Assembly: GCA_946479985.1 (NCBI GenBank)
Contig: CAMLIF010000033.1
Coordinates: 1-31,311 of the forward strand
Direction: 5' to 3'
DNA: 31,311 nt
Source of the DNA: an uncultured Flavobacteriales bacterium
GTDB taxonomy: Bacteria > Bacteroidota > Bacteroidia > Flavobacteriales > Crocinitomicaceae
The notes under the pieces are model-generated. The model was not told the DNA's origin, made no database searches, and worked only from the letters and a program-made list of their open reading frames with translations. Each line of letters starts with the position of its first letter. The stretch's first letter is position 1. Of this stretch, positions 25,508 to 31,311 are shown piece after piece. The position numbers and the translations under genes were made by a program.

Positions 25508-25717
25508 TGAACTTTATTGAATTTCCTACGAACTTTAAGCTCAGTTCCGCGAACTTATGACGGTGATAGACGAACTTTGGAAGGTGTTCTCCGCACTCTG
25601 GACACCGATCCGCGAACTTTAGAAGGTGATCGCCGAACTCCGGAAAGGAATCAATGGACTCCGGAAGGTGAGCGACGAACTCCGGAAGGTGATAGACAGA
25701 CTTCTGAAACAAACTTT
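25508..25717. repeat. Tandem array of ten 21-bp units
   Basis: Ten head-to-tail degenerate units of 21 bp start at 25508, 25529, 25550, 25571, 25592, 25613, 25634, 25655, 25676 and 25697. The approximate consensus is CGAACTYYGGAAGGTGATAG plus A. Units 4, 6, 8 and 9 are closest to it; the outer units are most diverged. Because 21 is a multiple of three, the array stays open as seven-residue repeats on both strands (RTPEGDR-like on plus, HLPEFVA-like on minus). It sits between the S9 peptidase stop and the GNAT gene. Copy number is likely variable between strains. Confidence 0.88.
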
Positions 25718-25762
25718 CATTCACCGGCAGCGGCTTCTCACATCCTGAAATCTTCTTTTGAT

Positions 25763-25770
25763 TATCTTTA
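25763..25770 (+). promoter_or_regulatory. Possible -7 promoter element TATCTTTA for the GNAT gene
   Basis: TATCTTTA differs from TAnnTTTG at one position and ends 4 bp before the ATG at 25775, the same geometry as at 22613. It supports choosing that ATG and a near-leaderless transcript. No good -33 box is visible. Confidence 0.28.
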
Positions 25771-25774
25771 TTCC

Positions 25775-26212
25775 ATGCAAATCAAAGAATTTCAAACTCC
25801 GGAAGAAATGGTGGAACACCTCTCAGTTCTCCGGGAACTTTACCCTAATCTATCGGCTGAGTACTACCTGGAATTGCTCACAGAAATGGTCCCTCATAAT
25901 TATCACCAGATCGGAGTTTTTAAAGACGGAGAATGCATTGCCGTCAGCGGTTATTGGATCGGTAGAAAACTGTGGTGCGGTTTATACCTTGAGCTCGACA
26001 ATGTGGTAGTTCGGAAATCGGCGCAGGGAACCGGTGCAGGAAAACTAATGGAAGACTATTTACGCATCAGGGCAGAAGAAATGAAATGTCACATCATGGT
26101 TTTAGATGCTTACACTTCCAATTTCAAGGCTCATCGTTTTTATTACAATCAGGGTTACGCGCCGAAAGGATTTCATTTTATCAAGGTGCTGGACAAGGAT
26201 GGGCTGACTTAA
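25775..26212 (+). CDS. GNAT-family N-acetyltransferase
   Basis: A 145-residue acetyltransferase beginning MQIKEFQTPEEMVEHLSVL. The acetyl-CoA-binding block is VVVRKSAQGTGAGKLMEDYL (about residues 82-101), matching the V-x-x-x-x-Q-x-x-G-x-G/A motif. The final strands contain VLDAYTSNFKAHRFYYNQGY, the usual GNAT C-terminal signature. The open frame runs 258 bp further upstream to a TTG, but that extension is only translated 21-bp repeat and was discarded. The acceptor substrate is unknown. Confidence 0.9.
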   Translation: MQIKEFQTPEEMVEHLSVLRELYPNLSAEYYLELLTEMVPHNYHQIGVFKDGECIAVSGYWIGRKLWCGLYLELDNVVVRKSAQGTGAGKLMEDYLRIRAEEMKCHIMVLDAYTSNFKAHRFYYNQGYAPKGFHFIKVLDKDGLT

Positions 26213-26571
26213 AATTTTTCACGAATATGCTCATATTATCTGTCGGCGAAGACAGCACCAAACTTCCAAAAAGTAATTTCGCAAAATTACGTTAGGTGCT
26301 ATAGAACAAAAGGTTTAGAAAAATCAATCCAATTAACTGGTAATGTTAAGATTAAAACTTCGTTAACCTAACGTAATATTACTTCAGGTAAAGAAAACCA
26401 ACCCGAAATTTCTCAATCTTCAATGCCTTTTCGTTTCAAACCAATACACTGAATTTATTCTACCGAATACAGAAGTTAGTCACTCCGGTTTTTCACCTGT
26501 ACAAACTATTGATTTCCCAGCTTTAATTAAGAACCGGAAAAGCTGTATCTTTCTGCCTCTAAAACTATATA
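26213..26571. other. 359-bp intergenic region with nested inverted repeats
   Basis: No credible gene is seen here. Structures: CTGTC/GACAG hairpin (26240-26255); AGCACCAAAC (26254-26263) paired with GTTAGGTGCT (26291-26300) with one mismatch; inside it GTAATTT/AAATTAC (26273-26279, 26284-26290) around a 4-nt loop; and ATTACGTTAGGT (26286-26297), whose exact reverse complement is at 26366-26377, overlapping the palindrome GTAATATTAC (26373-26382). The first hairpins may terminate the GNAT transcript; the second set is unexplained. The last 120 bp before 26572 would carry the M1 peptidase promoter. Confidence 0.65.
26546..26553 (+). promoter_or_regulatory. Possible -7 promoter element TATCTTTC for the M1 peptidase gene
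   Basis: TATCTTTC matches TAnnTTTG except at the last base, 18 bp upstream of the ATG at 26572. A TTTA at 26522-26525 lies 20 bp upstream, a suitable distance for a -33 box but a poor match to TTTG. Confidence 0.28.
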
Positions 26572-28563
26572 ATGAAAAAAACTCTCCTTTTCCAACGAAG
26601 CGTCAGCTATGGCGGACTGCTTCTATCATTCCTCCTCCCTTCCGTTTTATTTGCCCAGAAAGAAATTCACCCTTGTGCAGATTCTAAGATCCACAAAGGC
26701 CCGCATGCAAAAAGCAATACATTTTCCATTGCTCAAATTGCAGAAACAGAACGTTACGATGTTCATTACTACTTCCTGGATCTGAATATGACCAACACGG
26801 CAACAACTTTGTCAGGAAGCGCCGAAATTCACGCCCACGCCAGAGAAAATCTCGATTCTGCCTTATTGGAATTTTACCCGACTTTTACAATTTCCAATCT
26901 TACGGTAGACGGTATTCCCGTAACATACAACAGAACAAATACAGCTTTGAAAGTTCCGGTAAACAAAACTACCGGCGAGAACTTCGTGATTAAGGTCAGT
27001 TACAATGGAACTCCTCCAACTGCTGTTTCCAATCCGCTTGGCGGCGGTGGAATGACCAACGACAATTCTCCTTCATGGGGAAATCAGGTAACGTGGTCGT
27101 TGTCCGAATCTTTTGTTGCCTACGAGTGGTTTCCAGTAAAACAATCGTTAACCGACAAAGCCGACAGTTCTGCAGTTTGGTTAACAGTTCCGAATGCTTG
27201 TAAAGGTGGATCGAACGGTGTTCTGGAGCAGGTTGTTGATTTAGGAAACGGAACACATCGTTTTGAATGGCGCAACAACCACAAGATTGATTATTACCTG
27301 ATTTCAGTAGCAGTTGCAGAATACGTCGAATACAACGTGGTTGCAAATCCAGTTGGTTCGGGGCCCGTTACCATTCAGAATTTCATTTATAACAATCCGG
27401 GAACGCTGCCAAATTTCCAGGACGATATTGACGAAACAGTTGATTTCCTTGAACTTTATGCTGTTCAATTCGGCCCTTATCCCTTTGCAGATCAGAAATA
27501 CGGACATTGCATGGCCCCAATCAGCGGTGGAATGGAACATCAAACCATGACAACACAAGGTTATTTCAATGCAGGGCTGACTTCTCACGAATTAGCGCAC
27601 CAATGGTTCGGTGATCATGTAACCTGCGAATCGTGGGCGGATATCTGGGTAAACGAAGGGTTTGCTTCTTACGCTGAGTATTTAATGCTCGAAGAACTGT
27701 ATCCCGGCGATGAAGACAATGATATGTTAGATCGTCACACAGACATTATGTCGCAAACAGGCGGATCAGTATGGGTGGAAGATTCGTTGGATGACGGAGC
27801 TATTTTTTCAAGCAGATTAGTCTATAACAAAGGAGCTGCAATTATTCACACCCTGCGCTTTTTAATGGATAACGACAGTTTGTTCTTCCAAACATTACAG
27901 GATTACCAGGAAATTTACTCGGATTCAACCGCTTCAGGGATAGACTTCATTGAAGTAGCAGAAGGTGTTACCGGAATAGATTTCGCTGCCTACATGGACG
28001 AGTGGTACTTCGGTGAAGGATTTCCAAAATATGGCGTTCGCTGGAATATTGTAGGAAACGACATGCTGCTGGAAATTAACGAACAAACTTCAAAACCGTC
28101 GGTTACGCCATTGTTTACAAATGACCTGGAATTGAAATTCGACCGAAGCGGAGTCGCTGATACGACTATTCGTTTTCAAATCACCGGAACTCAAAATCAG
28201 TTTTTGATTCCTAATGCAGCGAACTACGTGAACATTATCTCAATCGATCCGAACAACTGGATCATCAATCAAAGTTTGGGAATTGTACACGATGTAAACT
28301 TTACCGTTGGAATTGAGGAAGCTGATGCAGTTGAAAGCATTGTTATTTCTCCAAATCCGGCAAACGGACCATTTACCATTACCTCCGTTTCCGGAGAAAA
28401 TTGTTCTTACACCATCATTGACGGGCGTGGGAGAATTGTTCAAGAAGGAAAATTTCAGGGAACTACAACAATTGATCTCGGAACCGAAGCAACGGGAACA
28501 TATATGATCCAGGTAAAAGGAAACGCATCTGAGTTTGTTTCCAGAAAGTTGGTGAAGATTTAA
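26572..28563 (+). CDS. Secreted M1-family metallo-aminopeptidase with T9SS type A sorting domain
   Basis: A 663-residue exported zinc aminopeptidase. Residues 1-29 are a long signal peptide ending FAQ. The N-terminal beta domain spans about 55-250. The exopeptidase motif is GGMEHQ (319-324), with His in place of the Asn of the classical GAMEN, and the zinc site is HELAHQW (H339, E340, H343) with E362 in WVNEGFASY as third ligand. YNKGAAIIHTLRF contains the conserved Tyr region. Residues about 585-663 are a T9SS type A sorting domain (IVISPNPANGPFTI, GTYMIQVKG, SRKLVKI), so the enzyme should be exported across the outer membrane and anchored or released. It is a single-gene unit closed by a good terminator at 28607. 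Confidence 0.95.
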   Translation: MKKTLLFQRSVSYGGLLLSFLLPSVLFAQKEIHPCADSKIHKGPHAKSNTFSIAQIAETERYDVHYYFLDLNMTNTATTLSGSAEIHAHARENLDSALLEFYPTFTISNLTVDGIPVTYNRTNTALKVPVNKTTGENFVIKVSYNGTPPTAVSNPLGGGGMTNDNSPSWGNQVTWSLSESFVAYEWFPVKQSLTDKADSSAVWLTVPNACKGGSNGVLEQVVDLGNGTHRFEWRNNHKIDYYLISVAVAEYVEYNVVANPVGSGPVTIQNFIYNNPGTLPNFQDDIDETVDFLELYAVQFGPYPFADQKYGHCMAPISGGMEHQTMTTQGYFNAGLTSHELAHQWFGDHVTCESWADIWVNEGFASYAEYLMLEELYPGDEDNDMLDRHTDIMSQTGGSVWVEDSLDDGAIFSSRLVYNKGAAIIHTLRFLMDNDSLFFQTLQDYQEIYSDSTASGIDFIEVAEGVTGIDFAAYMDEWYFGEGFPKYGVRWNIVGNDMLLEINEQTSKPSVTPLFTNDLELKFDRSGVADTTIRFQITGTQNQFLIPNAANYVNIISIDPNNWIINQSLGIVHDVNFTVGIEEADAVESIVISPNPANGPFTITSVSGENCSYTIIDGRGRIVQEGKFQGTTTIDLGTEATGTYMIQVKGNASEFVSRKLVKI

Positions 28564-28606
28564 TAAAGACTAGTACACAAAGGACTTTGATTGTCTTTCA
28601 AAATAT

Positions 28607-28638
28607 AAAACGCCTTTCTATAACGGAGAGGCGTTTTT
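28607..28638 (+). terminator. Rho-independent terminator of the M1 peptidase gene
   Basis: AAAACGCCTTTCT and GGAGAGGCGTTTT pair over 13 bp allowing two G-U wobbles, around a 5-nt loop (ATAAC). Five or more T residues end the stem, 44 bp after the stop codon. This is a canonical intrinsic terminator on the plus strand. Confidence 0.9.
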
Positions 28639-28660
28639 GGTTTATATCTTTTTGTATTTC

Positions 28661-28708
28661 GGAGAAGTCTCTAACTTCTCCCCTTGAGGGGAGATTGAGA
28701 GGGGTGGC
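28661..28708 (-). repeat. Palindromic repeat family, copy 1 (short form), with adjacent hairpin
   Basis: GGAGAAGT and ACTTCTCC (28661-28681) form an 8-bp hairpin. Overlapping it, CTCCCC-TTGA-GGGGAG (28678-28693) forms a second. The unit 28675-28708, read on the minus strand as CCACCCCTCTCAATC then TCCCCTCAAGGGGAG, matches the other three copies at 28771, 30136 and 30659. Orientation minus; it lacks the 20-odd-nt central insert found in copies 2 and 3. Confidence 0.75.
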
Positions 28709-28770
28709 AGACAATTTTCCGAAAGAAAATTAATCTATATCTCTATATCTAGAACGAAGATTGATTAGAG

Positions 28771-28828
28771 CTTCCCTCCTTGAGCCTGCCTGTTTGCAGT
28801 CAGACAGGGAGGGATTGAGGGAGGTGGC
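28771..28828 (-). repeat. Palindromic repeat family, copy 2 (long form), overlapping the AbiH gene end
   Basis: Read on the minus strand: CCACCTCCCTCAATCCCTCC, then the insert TGTCTGACTGCAAACAGGCA, then GGCTCAAGGAGGGAAG. It is an inverted copy of the repeat at 30136-30193, sharing the insert almost base for base. The AbiH stop codon (TGA at 28800-28802) lies inside it, so the last residues of AbiH are encoded by repeat DNA. Confidence 0.85.
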
Positions 28829-30020
28829 TTTTCACTTTATTCTGAGGTATAACATCCCGAGCATCAAATTCCACCATCTTTCTTCTCATCGCCTGTTTAT
28901 CTGTAAAATGTCTTGACAAGTTTATCCTCTGTACAACCTGTCTACTTTCATCACCTCTGTGAAAAAGTCGTATGGCCATGCAGTTTTTATGCTCAAATAT
29001 TGTTTTTAATAGAACTCGATCCGACAATCCGAGTGAATGACCAACCACACACACTTCGTAGTCATCTTCGTCGAGTGAATTAATGAGATTGATGTACTTT
29101 TTAGAATTCGGATAATAAAATGGTTTCATATGTTCCATCAACTCGTTTATTTCCGCATCTTCCAAATTTTGATAGTCTTTATGCGTGTCATCTCCGTATC
29201 CAAAGATTACTTTATCAGAATTCTTATAGGCTCCATGAATTTGGATATGATTTACCGTCCTATTTGCTAAATATTTTTCAAGAAGACTTGTATAGTTAAA
29301 ATTAATGAAGGTAGTATTCACAAGTTTGAACGCATTTTCTTTTGGTGCTGTCAATTTAATGTATCTAGACAAGTAATCTTCATCTGGTTCCTGAAAAAGT
29401 CTATCCATAAGATTTTCGAGCGGACTCAGTTCATTAATTCTTTCAATACTAGAATTTATTTCAGTAAGGTATTTAATTAGTTCTGACTTTAATAAATTAA
29501 ACTCTCGGTTATGAGCATTAATAGCTTCAAGAAGTTTAGGATTCCGAATGGATTCGGAGTAGGTAGCTTTTGATTTATCTACAAACTTTTTAAAAAAAGT
29601 TACTAGTGTTTCGTAATAAAACCGTTCAATATCCGTCCAATTTTGATCTCGTAAAACATCTTTGAGGAATTTCGACTTAAATGAAACCTGAATATCCGGT
29701 TTTTGATAGCTTGAGCGATTAAAAACACCTCCTCCCAAAAAGGATATTTCATATTGGACATCTTGGAATCCCCATGAAATAAACTTTAACTCTCTAAGGT
29801 CTTGCAAGGATGACTTTTCCAAAAAACCTTCATCTTCATCTGACAATTTAAGATTGCAGTGTGCGTTAAAGGTTATTAATTCGTCGCCAATTTCCTTACT
29901 CCTTTCAGCTAATGAAGAAAGTAAATGCTTCTTCAAGTACCAACAGATAAAGTCAGAATAACTTGTTTTCAATCCATGGGCTAAATCAAATCCATTTCCA
30001 ATTAATATAAATCTGTTCAT
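28800..30020 (-). CDS. AbiH-family abortive infection protein
   Basis: A 406-residue protein starting MNRFILIGNGFDLAHGLKTS, the hallmark of bacteriophage abortive-infection AbiH proteins (PF14253). Later blocks also fit the family: FINFNYTSLLEKYL, HIQIHGAYKNSDKVIFGYG and VCVVGHSLGLSDR in the C-terminal half. AbiH was described as a phage-resistance determinant in Lactococcus; the mechanism is not settled as far as I know, and the Rossmann-like start suggests nucleotide binding. The gene is visibly richer in A+T than its neighbours, consistent with horizontal transfer. The last residues (SHLPQSLPV) come from repeat copy 2. A weak promoter (TTG, 20 bp, TAGTTTAA) lies upstream on the minus strand. 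DUF559 endonuclease-like gene lies 175 bp upstream on the same strand. Confidence 0.88.
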   Translation of the reverse strand: MNRFILIGNGFDLAHGLKTSYSDFICWYLKKHLLSSLAERSKEIGDELITFNAHCNLKLSDEDEGFLEKSSLQDLRELKFISWGFQDVQYEISFLGGGVFNRSSYQKPDIQVSFKSKFLKDVLRDQNWTDIERFYYETLVTFFKKFVDKSKATYSESIRNPKLLEAINAHNREFNLLKSELIKYLTEINSSIERINELSPLENLMDRLFQEPDEDYLSRYIKLTAPKENAFKLVNTTFINFNYTSLLEKYLANRTVNHIQIHGAYKNSDKVIFGYGDDTHKDYQNLEDAEINELMEHMKPFYYPNSKKYINLINSLDEDDYEVCVVGHSLGLSDRVLLKTIFEHKNCMAIRLFHRGDESRQVVQRINLSRHFTDKQAMRRKMVEFDARDVIPQNKVKSHLPQSLPV

Positions 30021-30135
30021 TTCGGATGATTAGTAATTCGATTGCTAAATTAAACTAAGTTCAGATAGACCGTTAAACAACTTACTCCCAGTTATCAACC
30101 ATTTTTCCATGAACATCTTTTAGTGGCAATCCCCT

Positions 30136-30193
30136 GCCACCCTCCTTTATCCTCCCTGTCTGACTGCAAACAGGCAGGCCTCAAGGGAGGAAA
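30136..30193 (+). repeat. Palindromic repeat family, copy 3 (long form)
   Basis: GCCACCCTCCTTTATCCTCC, then the insert TGTCTGACTGCAAACAGGCA in the same form as copy 2, then a TCAAGGGAGG end. It ends 3 bp before the DUF559 stop codon and lies upstream of AbiH. A 6-bp hairpin GTGGCA/TGCCAC (30123-30140) overlaps its left edge. Orientation is opposite to copies 1 and 2. Confidence 0.85.
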
Positions 30194-30195
30194 TT

Positions 30196-30579
30196 TTAAT
30201 CCACATTCTCTTTCAAACATTCAATCACATGATAAATCTGAGTAGACACCTCACCCAAATTATTTATGACATCTCCTTCACTGAAACGAATAATTGTATA
30301 GCCTAATGATTCCAATTTATCTTGACGCATTCGGTCATAATCTCCTTTGTTGAAATGAGAATTACCATCGATCTCAATAATGAGATTTAATTCCGGAGCA
30401 AAGAAGTCCACGATGAAATGAAGAATCGGCCGCTGGCGTAAAAATCGTTCTCCGGTTTGTTTTCGGGATAGAAGACGTTTCCATAATACCTTCTCTGCTT
30501 TGGACACAGACTCAGTTCGGAGTTCCCGTACAAATTCCCGGAGTTTTTTGTTGTAGTGGTGATGATTGAAGTGGTTCAT
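30196..30579 (-). CDS. DUF559 endonuclease-like protein (Vsr/restriction-endonuclease fold)
   Basis: A 127-residue protein of the DUF559 family (PF04480), a PD-(D/E)xK-like fold related to Vsr nucleases. Characteristic blocks are KAEKVLWKRLLSRKQTGERF, FLRQRPILHFIVDFF (candidate metal-ligand Asp) and LNLIIEIDGNSHF (E-x-D of the active site), then RQDKLESLGYTIIRFSEGDV. All expected catalytic-type residues are present, so it may be active. Free-standing DUF559 genes are common in Bacteroidota; their role is not established to my knowledge. It is tightly bracketed by repeat copies 3 (2 bp after its stop) and 4 (79 bp upstream of its start), and lies beside AbiH. Confidence 0.88.
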   Translation of the reverse strand: MNHFNHHHYNKKLREFVRELRTESVSKAEKVLWKRLLSRKQTGERFLRQRPILHFIVDFFAPELNLIIEIDGNSHFNKGDYDRMRQDKLESLGYTIIRFSEGDVINNLGEVSTQIYHVIECLKENVD

Positions 30580-30658
30580 TTATTTAAGATAGGAAGAAAT
30601 TTGGAAAATGAGATCTGTTTCCAGGGAAATTCTTTGTCTCCCACTTTGGTAATCCTCA

Positions 30659-30691
30659 GCCACCTCCCTTTATCCCTCCTCAAGGAGGGAA
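30659..30691 (+). repeat. Palindromic repeat family, copy 4 (short form)
   Basis: GCCACCTCCCTTTATCCCTC followed by CTCAAGGAGGGAAA, with a perfect 8-bp stem TCCCTCCT/AGGAGGGA at 30673-30690. It matches copy 3 with the central insert removed. It lies in the 141-bp gap between the DUF559 start and the stop of the SGNH-like gene; I see nothing else in that gap. Confidence 0.82.
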
Positions 30692-30720
30692 AACCTACCT
30701 CTCACACCTTTTTCAAACTT

Positions 30721-31268
30721 TCATTTTTGGCTTCGGAAATAATCATACAACTCTTCTATTACACCAAAGCCAAATCGGGGTAAGTTGGCATCGGTGCTGA
30801 GAATCATAAAGATGTCATGATCTTCTATTTCCTGTTTTAAATTCAATGTATCCTTTCTTACGGTAGGCAGATCCTTGCCTGTGAAAACCTCTTCGTTATA
30901 ATACCAGACATGATGCTGATTAAACGCAGATGGAAAATTAACATCATTCATCGCCCAATAATAACTATCCGTGATAATTACAATGGAAGGTTTCGTCTTT
31001 CCTCCTGTTACATAACTGAACGGATAAGCCATTGGGAAAGTTTTGTATTTTTTCAGCAGGTTCATTCCTGCCAGGATATCCATATCTCCTCCGAAAGGAT
31101 AAGCCATTTTCAAATCTTTCCAGACAAGATTGGGCATATCAATTTTTCGCTGCTGCTCAATAAAACGAATCACGGAATCAGCTGCCAGACCTGCTCCATA
31201 TCTGCTCCAGTGAATTCCGAATTGCGGGTAAAGCGGATATTTCGAAAGTTTCTTGTTTTTCTCAAAAT
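30721..31268 (-). CDS. SGNH/AlgX-AlgJ-like protein, 5' end missing at contig end
   Basis: About 182 genuine C-terminal residues, beginning FEKNKKLSKYPLY. The block FGIHWSRYGAGLAADSVIRF resembles the catalytic H-W-S/T region of alginate O-acetyltransferase AlgX/AlgJ-like SGNH domains, PSIVIITDSYYW resembles the G-D-S nucleophile strand, and DIFMILSTDANLPRFGFGVI the later strand. Such proteins typically act with MBOAT acyltransferases to O-acetylate surface polysaccharide. The family assignment is by resemblance only. The open frame continues to 31302 with MTGVQTCALPI, but those residues are translated sequencing adapter and do not belong to the protein. Confidence 0.6.
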
Positions 31269-31311
31269 AGATCGGAAGAGCACACGTCTGAACTCCAGTC
31301 ACTTCCTGTGA
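31269..31311. other. Illumina TruSeq adapter and index (assembly contamination)
   Basis: Positions 31269-31302 are the 34-nt TruSeq read-1 adapter, starting AGATCGGAAGAGC and ending CCAGTCAC. TTCCTGTG (31303-31310) fits an 8-nt i7 index and the final A the first base of the following adapter part. Its translation gives the well-known artefacts TGVQTCALPI on the minus strand and RKSTRLNSSH on the plus strand. It is not genomic DNA. Confidence 0.98.

Noticed and set aside
25508..25717. Possible CRISPR array
   Set aside because: Units are contiguous and degenerate with no spacers, and no cas genes are present.
25482..25724. Minus-strand 80-residue heptad-repeat ORF
   Set aside because: Open only because the 21-bp repeat unit is a multiple of three; it overlaps the end of the S9 peptidase gene and has no independent support.
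25517..25774. N-terminal extension of the GNAT gene back to a TTG
   Set aside because: The extra 86 residues are translated 21-bp repeat without family similarity; the ATG at 25775 gives a normal GNAT start.
26257..26372. GTTAGGT and ACCTAAC resembling integron attC core boxes (GTTRRRY and RYYYAAC)
   Set aside because: The boxes occur in the wrong order for an attC site on either strand, the nearest left box (ACCAAAC) does not fit RYYYAAC, the resulting site would be too short, and no integrase or cassette is present.
30910..31311. 133-residue plus-strand open frame ending in DRKSTRLNSSHFL
   Set aside because: It is antisense to the SGNH-like gene and its end is translated sequencing adapter.

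Overview
The window looks like chromosomal DNA of a Bacteroidota bacterium, most likely a Flavobacteriales/Crocinitomicaceae-type organism. Reasons seen in the sequence: two secreted proteins end in type IX secretion (T9SS) sorting domains, one of the gliding-motility-associated type B and one of type A; starts mostly lack Shine-Dalgarno sequences and some have TAnnTTTG-like boxes just upstream; ORF6N, DUF559, AbiH and DUF2723-like families occur; and several short palindromic intergenic repeats resemble those common in this phylum. The last 43 bases are not biological: they are Illumina TruSeq adapter plus index, so position 31268 is the end of the real contig.

Layout. 1-7.2 kb: a truncated secreted M14 carboxypeptidase and a TPR protein (minus strand), a type II NADH dehydrogenase (plus), an ORF6N-domain DNA-binding protein (minus), and a two-gene minus-strand operon of a small exported protein and a 757-residue T9SS type B surface protein with Ig-like/PKD domains and a well-formed UUCG-loop terminator. 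7.3-12.1 kb: a minus-strand mutagenesis-type cassette of Y-family polymerase DinB, a short 981-residue DnaE-type polymerase and an SRPBCC protein. 12.3-20.6 kb: housekeeping and conserved hypothetical genes, namely transglutaminase-like, DinB-superfamily thiol/metal enzyme, lipocalin-like, YafY/WYL regulator, membrane proteins, shikimate kinase with a class V aminotransferase, a DUF7793-like protein and peptidase T. An eight-copy ACATAG inverted repeat element lies at 15.7-15.9 kb. 20.6-28.6 kb: plus-strand genes for a secreted protein resembling the soluble tail of DUF2723 proteins, a HEAT-like protein, an S9 dipeptidyl-peptidase, a 21-bp tandem repeat array, a GNAT acetyltransferase, and a secreted M1 aminopeptidase with a T9SS type A domain. 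28.6-30.7 kb: an AbiH-family abortive infection gene and a DUF559 endonuclease-like gene, embedded among four copies of one palindromic repeat family, two in each orientation. 30.7-31.27 kb: the C-terminal part of an SGNH/AlgX-like protein cut off by the contig end.

Three threads connect genes. Secreted peptide degradation is represented by M14, S9 and M1 enzymes plus cytosolic peptidase T, suggesting an organism that feeds on protein or peptides. DinB with a small DnaE suggests damage-tolerant DNA synthesis. The AbiH/DUF559 pair with its repeats is the part most like a mobile or defence module, and is the best candidate here for an undescribed system. No tRNA, rRNA, CRISPR array, integrase or transposase gene was recognised.
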